From: Nitrospira sp.
GTDB taxonomy: Bacteria; Nitrospirota; Nitrospiria; Nitrospirales; Nitrospiraceae
NCBI GenBank assembly: GCA_003135435.1
Contig: PLBR01000057.1
Coordinates: forward strand, 2,682 to 47,442
Reading direction: 5' to 3'
Length of the DNA: 44,761 nt
A model generated the notes under the pieces. It was given only the letters and a program-made list of their open reading frames with translations, ran no database searches and was not told the origin of the DNA. The translations under genes and the position numbers were made by a program. Below, in pieces: positions 11,341-19,068 of the stretch (its first letter is position 1; every line of letters begins with the position of its first letter).

Positions 11341-11684
11341 GATGCTTTCGCCAGTGCCTTCCGAGGTTTCAGCACACGGAACCAATACCGGCGCATCACC
11401 AATTTAAATTTGGCTGACTTGTGATATTTGGCAGCGGCGGCCCGCCCGGCTGGACTGGCGTTTTTTCGAGCGTACCGCTCTTTCTTGGTCATGGCCGGAG
11501 GTCGTGAGAGCCGACGTTGCCGGGCGGCTTGTCCCTCTGGAGACGCCGCACGCCGGGCCTTGGCTTTGACATTGGCCCTTTTTGATGCCGCCTGGCCTTT
11601 CGGGCTGAGTCGATATTTTTCCCGCGCTCGCTTACCGCGAGGAGAGCGTTCATACCAAAGTTTATAGGCTTCTCTACAGGTCAT
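11337..11684 (-). CDS. Small highly basic repetitive protein
   Basis: MTCREAYKLWYERSPRGKRAREKYRLSPKGQAASKRANVKAKARRAASPEGQAARQRR...; overlaps the start of the HTH gene. Confidence 0.7.
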   Translation of the reverse strand: MTCREAYKLWYERSPRGKRAREKYRLSPKGQAASKRANVKAKARRAASPEGQAARQRRLSRPPAMTKKERYARKNASPAGRAAAAKYHKSAKFKLVMRRYWFRVLKPRKALAKAS

Positions 11685-11700
11685 CGTCGCGTTCCCTTGG

Positions 11701-12015
11701 TTAGGCACACCCGCTATGTGCCACGGTCGGCACCTCGCGCTTGACCCGCCGAGCCAGGGCCAAGATGACGTTGGCGATTTCAGGCGTGGCTTTTTGTTCA
11801 TAGCAGCCGGGGTCGTGGATGATCGACTCCAAACGGGTGCCCATCGTGCGCATCTGCTCTAGGGCGTGCGCGAACGGCGCGGGGCACTCCGGCGCGGGGA
11901 AGGCGTCTCGATACCGCTCCAGATGGTTCAATGTTTCGAGAAATTCCTTCAGGCAATCGGCCCACGTTAACGAGGCCAGAAAGCCATCCCACTTCAGTTT
12001 GTTGTCGTGTTCCAT
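11701..12015 (-). CDS. Hypothetical protein
   Basis: MEHDNKLKWDGFLASLTWADCLKEFLETLNHLERYRDAF...; sits between the capsid and the basic protein. Confidence 0.6.
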   Translation of the reverse strand: MEHDNKLKWDGFLASLTWADCLKEFLETLNHLERYRDAFPAPECPAPFAHALEQMRTMGTRLESIIHDPGCYEQKATPEIANVILALARRVKREVPTVAHSGCA

Positions 12016-12070
12016 CGTGTTCCCTTCGGGAGTCAGAGACCGTGCGGCCTCTGACCCCCTCATGTGCTAC

Positions 12071-13273
12071 TTAGGCGTTATTCGTGCGTGCGTCAGAGCA
12101 TAATGCAAAGCTCTGTCCGTGGCGAACGGCAATATCGACATTACGTATTAACCTTACCTCGATAGCGTTCTGGGCCCATGCATTCCCACCAATGTTGGTA
12201 GCGAGAATCTCCATTGGACCCCACATACCGATCAGCAATTCCTCAAAATTCCCGAAGTATACTTCCGCGCAATCCGAGCTGGAACCCTTAACGAGGGTCG
12301 CCGGAATCTGCGTGGTCGTGAAGATGGGATAGTCGAGGCTCTTCGCGAGGGCTGCGTTCGTCAAGGGATACTGCACGTACTCGCCGGTCGTCTGACCGCT
12401 GAACTGGGCGATTCTTTCATTCTTCATGACCCGCGTCACTTTTGGACTCGTGATGAAGGCCAGCTTGCCAGTCAAGGCATTCTGATCTTCGACCACACCA
12501 GCCAGCTTGAGTGCATCTTGCCGCGTGAAGTCTCCACCGTTCGTCGCGATGGCATACGTTCCGAGACCGGACACGCCATTCAAACCAAGAGGCTGGTTGG
12601 ACGCACCTGATCCACGCAACGCAACGCGATCCAACTCTAAACCAGCAACCTTGGCGAGGTCCCTGCGCGTAATCCCCTCACTGGAAGGATTCGACAGGAT
12701 GTTCAGCAAGTTCGAGAACTGTGCGCGAATGCCGTATACCTTCGGAGTTAAAGTCACTTGCCCGAAGGAAGGATCACTCAATGACACCGTGGCGTTCTGG
12801 CCAATCCAGCTCCCAGAGGCACTCGTCAGTTGCTTCGGGATAATCACCGGAGAACCCGTGAGCTTCTCCATGACCGTGGCACCAGCGAGCACCACCGTCA
12901 TGTTGGCGCGAAGCATTTCAATCAGGGCGTTGATATAATCTTGTGGCACCAGCCAGCCGCCTGAGGTCGTCGTGCCCGTATCGAGCGCCTTCTGCTGATA
13001 GTCGCCGATCACCTTCGCCATCTGTGAACTGAACCCGGCTTTCACAAGCGGGTTTTGAGTCCCATCTTTCGCCATGATTTGCGCAGCGGCCATCCGTAAG
13101 AGTCCGCCTGCGACATCGTCGGTGAACTCTGCCCCGCCAGCTACCCAGCTCTTGCGCTTGGCGAAGCCCGCCGTCCGTTCGATGTCCGCGATCCGGTGCT
13201 CAAAATTTTGCTGCTCACTAATCAGGTTTTTTACGCCTGAATGAATTTCCTCTAATACGTTTGCGTTTGACAT
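12071..13273 (-). CDS. Phage major capsid protein, HK97 fold family
   Basis: MSNANVLEEIHSGVKNLISEQQNFEHRIADIE...TSGGWLVPQDYINALIEMLRANMTVVLAGATVMEKLTGSPVIIPKQLTSASGSWIGQNA...LALRGSG-type segment DRVALRGSGASNQPLGLNG. Confidence 0.9.
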   Translation of the reverse strand: MSNANVLEEIHSGVKNLISEQQNFEHRIADIERTAGFAKRKSWVAGGAEFTDDVAGGLLRMAAAQIMAKDGTQNPLVKAGFSSQMAKVIGDYQQKALDTGTTTSGGWLVPQDYINALIEMLRANMTVVLAGATVMEKLTGSPVIIPKQLTSASGSWIGQNATVSLSDPSFGQVTLTPKVYGIRAQFSNLLNILSNPSSEGITRRDLAKVAGLELDRVALRGSGASNQPLGLNGVSGLGTYAIATNGGDFTRQDALKLAGVVEDQNALTGKLAFITSPKVTRVMKNERIAQFSGQTTGEYVQYPLTNAALAKSLDYPIFTTTQIPATLVKGSSSDCAEVYFGNFEELLIGMWGPMEILATNIGGNAWAQNAIEVRLIRNVDIAVRHGQSFALCSDARTNNA

Positions 13274-13418
13274 TGTGACACCACTTTCTTGTTCCGCACT
13301 TTCGCCACAGAGCCGCTGTGCCGGTCGAGTCCGAGGTGTTGGCGCTGCCACTCATTGGGCTATTGGTTGCCCTAGCCCTGAATGTGTCCGTTCACCAGAC
13401 TTCAAAAAAACACTTCAT

Positions 13419-13446
13419 ATTTTACCATGACAGTAAAAGTTGACAA
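13419..13446 (-). promoter_or_regulatory. Candidate sigma70-type promoter with overlapping palindrome upstream of capsid gene
   Basis: Minus strand TTGTCA-16 bp-TAAAAT; palindrome TTTTACCATGACAGTAAAA at 13420-13438. Confidence 0.5.
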
Positions 13447-13455
13447 GGGCACTTG

Positions 13456-14889
13456 TTAGTCAAACACGTACACACCGGGCACCGGCTGGGGCGCTTGGGC
13501 TAACACGAGGGCCCCGCTTGAGGCGTTTGCTACGTCATCCCTTGAGCCCGCTCCCCGATGATCGACTTTGTCTTTGCCGTTTCCGCCTCGGCGTCGTTCG
13601 AGTCCTCGCAGCTCCCGCAATAGCTCAGGATGATCGAGCAACACCGTCCGCTCTGAATTCACGAGGGGCAGCAACTCTAAATACAATTCAGACCGATTCC
13701 GTTCAGACGGCTCGAAGGTCACGCCGTTGATCTTGAACTGCTCCGCGCAAAATTCCGCGCTGTACCGATCACCCGTGGTGGTGGTGAGTCGATACGTTTT
13801 GAGGAACGTGCAGGCGTCCACGATCACGCTCGCGGGAGAAAAGGGCGGCGTCCAGGATCGCACGGCGTCCAGGATCGTTCGCGCTCCCTCCGCGTGGGCC
13901 ACCGCCACGACGAACCGATCATGTCGGCCTCCTGAGGGGTCGGTGAAACTTCGATAGCTCACGTCAGCCTGAGGGGCTCGCTCACGAATGCCCGTGGCCA
14001 CACAGGCTTGAATGGCTTCCAGGTCTAGCAATGTTGAGACGCCAGACCGGAACTGTCCGAGGACTTCCGCCCGGTAACTCTCTGGGTCATCGGCTTCCAT
14101 CCGTTCTAAGTAGTTTGTGGACAGGGTCGGATTCATCTCCGGCGCTGAAGCCTGCCAGACTAAGACCGGCGCATCGTCACGGCAAAAATTATTCCGGTGG
14201 AGATCCCACAGTGCCCCGTTTTGACCGTAGGGTGAGCTGAGCACGATCAACTTCCCTCCGGTTGTGGCCAAGGTCGGACGCACCGCTCGCAGCATTTCTT
14301 TGTCGGTGGGGATATTCTCCGTCGAGGTGAAAAACCCCAGCTCGTCACAGATCACGACCCGTGCGCGCAGTCCCCGCACCGCCGCAGGCCGACAGGGATA
14401 GGCGCAGATGTTCACGCCATGCGCGAGCTTGATCGTGTCGGCGGTCACACTGAAGACTTCGGCCTGGAGTGCCGGGACCATCTCAAACGGCGCTTTCGCA
14501 TAGCCGAATAGGGCGCGAATCGCGGAGCGTTGATCTTGCGCCAGGAGTAAGGCGTAGGTCTCGGTCTTGTCGGCCTTCGGCTGTGCCGTGACGGCTTCGT
14601 AGTCCGCAATCAATCCCGCAATGCGCGTCTTGCCGCTCTGCCTGCCCGTGATGCAGACCACTTCTGCAAATCCACCGGATGGTGGAGCATAGACGGACCG
14701 GCCTGTATGTTTCCGATAGAGGTCCAGCTCGCGTGCGTCGGCCAGGTCAAGGCCATAGGTCGCCTTGAGGAACACGAGCCAACTTGACCAGCTTTCCAAA
14801 TTCTGAAACGCAGGGAGCGCCCCGAATATCTGGGGATGCGTCAGGGCCTCAATGATGGTGAGACGATTCGGTGTCACGCGTTCCCTCAT
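13456..14889 (-). CDS. Phage terminase large subunit
   Basis: 477 aa; VVCITGRQSGKTRIAG (Walker A-like), VRGLRARVVICDELGFF (Walker B), nuclease-type RSFTDPSGGRHDRFVVAVAH. Confidence 0.87.
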   Translation of the reverse strand: MRERVTPNRLTIIEALTHPQIFGALPAFQNLESWSSWLVFLKATYGLDLADARELDLYRKHTGRSVYAPPSGGFAEVVCITGRQSGKTRIAGLIADYEAVTAQPKADKTETYALLLAQDQRSAIRALFGYAKAPFEMVPALQAEVFSVTADTIKLAHGVNICAYPCRPAAVRGLRARVVICDELGFFTSTENIPTDKEMLRAVRPTLATTGGKLIVLSSPYGQNGALWDLHRNNFCRDDAPVLVWQASAPEMNPTLSTNYLERMEADDPESYRAEVLGQFRSGVSTLLDLEAIQACVATGIRERAPQADVSYRSFTDPSGGRHDRFVVAVAHAEGARTILDAVRSWTPPFSPASVIVDACTFLKTYRLTTTTGDRYSAEFCAEQFKINGVTFEPSERNRSELYLELLPLVNSERTVLLDHPELLRELRGLERRRGGNGKDKVDHRGAGSRDDVANASSGALVLAQAPQPVPGVYVFD

Positions 14890-15032
14890 GCCGCTCTCAA
14901 CTTCTGCGCCCGTTTCGCCTGCCGTTCAAAAAATTGTGCCTTCAAGTACTTCAAAATCTTCCCCTCCGATTTTCGATCTCGAACCAGTCCCACCCTTCGA
15001 CGGAGTCGGTTGTGCCTTGTGTCAATCCTCAT
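14886..15032 (-). CDS. Small basic protein, translationally coupled to terminase
   Basis: MRIDTRHNRLRRRVGLVRDRKSEGKILKYLKAQFFERQAKRAQKLRAA; stop overlaps terminase start as ATGA. Confidence 0.5.
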   Translation of the reverse strand: MRIDTRHNRLRRRVGLVRDRKSEGKILKYLKAQFFERQAKRAQKLRAA

Positions 15033-15154
15033 GGCGTCCTTTCAAAAAAAATAGGGGCGGACCGCAAGGGGATACCATCCCCCCCTTTAACCGTTCCTCA
15101 ATCGAAGGAAGCGTGACTTCGGTTGTTGAGGCGCGGGCCGCCCTTGTTGTGTCG

Positions 15155-16066
15155 TTAGGCACATGGATAATTTCCTGATTTGTTGAGAGACGTGTCATTG
15201 CCAGCCTGCACCTCGTGCAGTTCAGGCTCCAGCGCATCCGAGACGATCAGTCCATTCGCCTTCACCGCTGGCGGGGACGGCCTGCTGTGTTCCCAATCCC
15301 TCCGCTTTAGAAAATTGTCTGGTAACGGGGGGGTCTGTCCGGTTTCCCTCCAGTAAACCTTCTCCCGCTCCAGGAAGGCCATGATCTCGGTTAGGTACGG
15401 GACGCTCGGCTGGAGCAACTGGAACACCTCCAAGGCTCTGTGCTTTTTCTGTTTCAAGGGATACGCCGGGTAAAAAATGTGTGTGAACCAATTCGTGACG
15501 GAATGCTCCACGCCTTCTGGCCAAGGCCAAGGGAAACCATTTAAGGATGGGTTCTTTTTCTGCTCGGAATCAGCCTCCCTCTTTTGGGTATTGGCCAACA
15601 CTGGCTCGTTCAAATCGCCCCAATTTGGACTATCTACTCTGGTCTTAATTTCCGGTTCGGATGAAGATGAAGATGAAGAGATGATCGATCGATGATCGAT
15701 CGATGATCGATTATTCAGTCTTTGCTTCTTCGCCTCCCGCTCTGTGACCGCCTTCCTGCCAGCCGCCGATAGTTGCGTGACCTTGTCCATTGAGTCCTTA
15801 GATTCCCGATGGAGCCACTCATTGACGAGGCGCTGGCCATCATTTGTCCACCCCTTCAAGGCGTAGGGTTTGAGCGCGGCCCATCGCTTGGTGGTGATGC
15901 TCAGCAGTCGGGCTAGTTCGGTGTCATCACTCAGTAATGTGCCTGGCTGATTTTGGTCCCACGACAGCCGCCAGCAACGTGTATACGCGCCTTCCTCTTC
16001 CACGGTCATTCCTGCCGTCAGCCTAGAGAAGTCGCCGACAAAGTATCGGAAGTAAGGAAGGTTCAT
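15155..16066 (-). CDS. DUF1376 domain (YdaU-like, replication-associated) protein
   Basis: MNLPYFRYFVGDFSRLTAGMTVEEEGAYTRCWRLSWDQNQPGTLLSDDTELARLLSITTKRW. Confidence 0.8.
   Translation of the reverse strand: MNLPYFRYFVGDFSRLTAGMTVEEEGAYTRCWRLSWDQNQPGTLLSDDTELARLLSITTKRWAALKPYALKGWTNDGQRLVNEWLHRESKDSMDKVTQLSAAGRKAVTEREAKKQRLNNRSSIDHRSIISSSSSSSEPEIKTRVDSPNWGDLNEPVLANTQKREADSEQKKNPSLNGFPWPWPEGVEHSVTNWFTHIFYPAYPLKQKKHRALEVFQLLQPSVPYLTEIMAFLEREKVYWRETGQTPPLPDNFLKRRDWEHSRPSPPAVKANGLIVSDALEPELHEVQAGNDTSLNKSGNYPCA
15660..15712. repeat. Short tandem repeats inside DUF1376 gene
   Basis: GATGAA x3 followed by ATGATCGATCG x2.9 (15681-15712). Confidence 0.85.
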
Positions 16067-16067
16067 G

Positions 16068-16433
16068 TCAGCGCGTCGTCCCTTCCGTGATCCCTAGCGC
16101 CACCATTATCTTGGGCCAGCCGACCTTCTCAGAAATAGCAAACAGCTTTTTCAATGCCGATGCCCGGCGTGCGATCTGCTTATGATTGGCGCGTGTGCCG
16201 ATTCTTGGGTTTTTGGTTAAGCTCGCCAAGGCCAGCGCCACAACGAAGGCATCGCTTGTGATGTCTTGGCCTTGAAGTTCTTTGGCGACCCGCCACATGT
16301 TCGGGAAATTGCAGAGCTGGTCGTCGTGCATCTCCGCGTCGAAGGCGGCTAGGTGCTGTGTCAACTCGCCATCGCTCATGCTGTCGGCGCTCGTTGGCTG
16401 CGCGTTGGTCTGTAGGGTTTCAGTTATGAGCAT
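16068..16433 (-). CDS. Hypothetical protein
   Basis: MLITETLQTNAQPTSADSMSDGELTQHLAAFDAEMHDDQLCNFPNMWRVAKELQG... Confidence 0.6.
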   Translation of the reverse strand: MLITETLQTNAQPTSADSMSDGELTQHLAAFDAEMHDDQLCNFPNMWRVAKELQGQDITSDAFVVALALASLTKNPRIGTRANHKQIARRASALKKLFAISEKVGWPKIMVALGITEGTTR

Positions 16434-16446
16434 GGATCGTTCCCTT

Positions 16447-16650
16447 TCAATGTTTGAGGCTTTGTGCTGCGAAGTATTCACGGACGGCACGTTCTGAAAA
16501 TCTGATATGCAGGCCGACAGTAAACCTAGGGATTTCCTTGTGTCTGTAGAGGAGCTGCGTCGAGACACCGAGGACGGCGGCGAGTTCACGGACTGAGAGC
16601 ATTCGCTCTGACGGCGTGGTGACGATGGGTTGTGGTTTTCGTCGCGTCAT
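16447..16650 (-). CDS. Helix-turn-helix (AlpA/MerR-like) DNA-binding protein
   Basis: MTRRKPQPIVTTPSERMLSVRELAAVLGVSTQLLYRHKEIPRFTVGLHIRFSERAVREYFAAQ. Confidence 0.75.
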   Translation of the reverse strand: MTRRKPQPIVTTPSERMLSVRELAAVLGVSTQLLYRHKEIPRFTVGLHIRFSERAVREYFAAQSLKH

Positions 16651-16675
16651 GTGATCCTTCCTGGGTTGAACACAA

Positions 16676-16721
16676 TAAAAAAAGGCTGGGACAATTCGCA
16701 TGTGGCGAATCATTCCAGCCT
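16676..16721 (-). terminator. Intrinsic-terminator-like hairpin in the 5' leader of the HTH/DUF1376 operon
   Basis: Minus strand: AGGCTGG..ATTCGCC..GCGAAT..CCAGCCT followed by TTTTTTT, 26 bp before the HTH start codon. Confidence 0.6.
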
Positions 16722-16969
16722 GTGGTAGCTAGAAATCGGCTGAGTCGATTTGGTCCGTTAGGTGTGTGGCACCTTCGGACCCTCCCGGTGACTATCTCGA
16801 CACTACGCCCCTTCTCATCTTTCGTCAAGTGAGGTTGTGTGAGGGGGGCTCACACCCAAGGCGCAACTTAGGTCGGTGCCCATACCCTCTACCTTGATTG
16901 ACATCTAGTTGAGGCCACCTCACAATCGCGCACCCAGCCACGATTTCACTTGAACCGCAAGGAGCACAA

Positions 16970-17515
16970 ATGCAACTTACAAATCCCGAAAGATTGATTC
17001 TCGTCATGCTTGCTGAGATCCATGAAAAGTTGGGCATTCAGAAGGGCATTGATACAAAGCTGCTCGCGAAGTCAATCCACACCAACAACACTTGGGCGTT
17101 ATCTTGTGAACTGCCGGGAATTATTGCTGAGGACTCTCCTGACACAACGCCTCCTCAGGTCACAGAAGTTAGTAAAATTCTCGCTATGTGGCGTTCTATC
17201 GAAGAGGCGTATCAGTCCTTCAGACCTACTGACAAAGCGAAAATCAAGACTGAGGCTAGCCCATTCGGTGAGCACGTTCAGTTCACTGGCTTCGATGGCA
17301 ACAACGAGTCCAAACACATGGGCATTGCCCGATTCTTGATCGAGCAAATGGACAGCTTTTCCCACTTCACAGGTCGCAACCTCAACTCACATTGTCCTGT
17401 ACTTGATGAGTATCGCCGTATGCTGACGGCATACGAACCGATGCAGGGAACCCTGGTTGGTCACGGTCTTAACGCGGATCAAGTCATTGAGATTCTCAAC
17501 GCTAAACGCGCCTAG
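16970..17515 (+). CDS. YfbU family protein
   Basis: MQLTNPERLILVMLAEIHEKLG...FTGFDGNNESKHMGIARFLIEQMDSFSHFTGRNLNSHCPVLDEYRRMLTAYEPM, pattern-matches YfbU. Confidence 0.85.
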   Translation: MQLTNPERLILVMLAEIHEKLGIQKGIDTKLLAKSIHTNNTWALSCELPGIIAEDSPDTTPPQVTEVSKILAMWRSIEEAYQSFRPTDKAKIKTEASPFGEHVQFTGFDGNNESKHMGIARFLIEQMDSFSHFTGRNLNSHCPVLDEYRRMLTAYEPMQGTLVGHGLNADQVIEILNAKRA

Positions 17516-17652
17516 AAGGGCTGGTACGGGCATGAGCTTGACGGCAGATGAGGGTCGGCCTGAACCCAGACATTCCCTACGTCATACCCATTGAGAAAAT
17601 ACTGACCGAGCCTTGAGCGCCTCCTCCCGGTGGGGTGGGTGGTCGGCTTGTC

Positions 17653-18137
17653 TTACACGTCGTTCGTTGATCCTGGGGCGATTGCGTGAGGTGTGGAGGG
17701 CATGGCGAGGAGTTCCGCGAGAGACTTCACAGGTTTGCTGCGCCGATGCAATCCTAAGGCGAGCAAGCTACGCTTGAGCCCATCGACGATGGTCATGCGC
17801 TGGACCGTGAGAGGGTGAGCCGATTTCTTTCGGCGGTTAAAATAGCCGACCTGCCCGAGGTAGCCATCGACTTGCGAGAGGATGAACTGATCTTTCACGA
17901 TCAGCTCCACGACGATCAGCTCTTGTTCGAGAGTAGGTCTCGTCCACCCAGACTCGCCAGAAGGTTCGCCCGATACCCTGACATGGCCTGCATCGCGGCT
18001 GAACGGCCATCTAACTTGAGATGTCTGCTCTTGAGTAGCCTCGAAAGTCCATGTTTTTGACGTGGCACACGTCGTGCTTGCGCCTCTGGTGCCAACTCGT
18101 TTTGGGCACCATCGGCTAATTCGTCAGTGTTATTCAT
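17653..18137 (-). pseudogene. Frameshifted hypothetical protein common in mobile islands
   Basis: ORF 17916-18137 (GLSRLLKSRHLKLDGRSAAMQAMSGYRANLLASLGG) continues out of frame as RPTLEQELIVVELIVKDQFILSQVDGYLGQVGYFNRRKKSAHPLTVQRMTIVDGLKRSLLALGLHRRSKPVKSL. Confidence 0.65.
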
Positions 18138-18205
18138 GGGTTACTCCTGATAGAGTGTCAGTCATTGATTGTTTCGGGCTTGATGCCCAAGGAATGGACA
18201 ACTGC

Positions 18206-18988
18206 ATGAAAACAGTACCGCTTGAATCTTGGGAGAGCTTTGAAAAGGAAGTTTCCACCTTCTTTTCCGATTGGCAGAAGACCAAGAAGGAGAAGAGCGG
18301 TCATGTATCCATTCCCATATTCAGAGGACATGCAAATGCTTCCTGGATGCTGCAAACAACATTGGAGCGTTTCAGCGGACGCACGTTCGATACCGAGGAC
18401 TACTACCGGACGATGCGACACGTTAGACCAGCCGTTGTTTCCATAACCGAAAAAAACTGGGGCCTTCCTAAGATGTCTGCTATCGGTGCGCTTCCGCCTA
18501 CAGGGTATTCGTTTATGGTTTACCTCCGACATCATGGGTTCCCCTCACCATTGCTCGATTGGACACGTTCTCCCTTCGTTGCCGCATTTTTCGCCTTTCG
18601 TTCACGGGAGAAGCAAACGGACGGTAAAGTTGCTATATATTCCTATATTGAGTGGCAGGGAGACGCCCGAAGTTTCATGGGGCAAGCGCCCACCATTCAT
18701 GGTTTAGGTCCCTATGTTGTGACCCATAAACGACACTATGCCCAGCAATGTGAATACACCATTTGCTGGAAAAGGGTCGGCGACGGCTACGAGTACAGCA
18801 GCCACGAGGAAGCCTTTTCGGATAACACGTCTGACCAAGGTGCATTGACAAAGTACACTCTCCCTGTGAGTGAAAGAACAAAAGCTCTGAAACAGTTGTA
18901 TCGCATGAACGTAACGGCTTTTTCTTTGTTCGGTAGCGAAGAAAGCCTCATGGAGTCCTTGGCGTATCAAGAAATCGAAGACGTATAG
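18206..18988 (+). CDS. FRG domain-containing protein
   Basis: IPIFRGHANASWMLQTTLERFSG...TGYSFMVYLRHHGFPSPLLDWTRSPFVAAFFAF: classic FRG motif, R-G-H and LLDWT; start trimmed because the listed ORF overlaps the preceding pseudogene. Confidence 0.9.
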   Translation: MKTVPLESWESFEKEVSTFFSDWQKTKKEKSGHVSIPIFRGHANASWMLQTTLERFSGRTFDTEDYYRTMRHVRPAVVSITEKNWGLPKMSAIGALPPTGYSFMVYLRHHGFPSPLLDWTRSPFVAAFFAFRSREKQTDGKVAIYSYIEWQGDARSFMGQAPTIHGLGPYVVTHKRHYAQQCEYTICWKRVGDGYEYSSHEEAFSDNTSDQGALTKYTLPVSERTKALKQLYRMNVTAFSLFGSEESLMESLAYQEIEDV

Positions 18989-19068
18989 TCTCAAGAATGC
19001 CACGAAGCCTACTGGTGCCAACGTGGTGCCAAGCATGTCCCATCTCCCGCCACTCACAGCCAGGTGGC

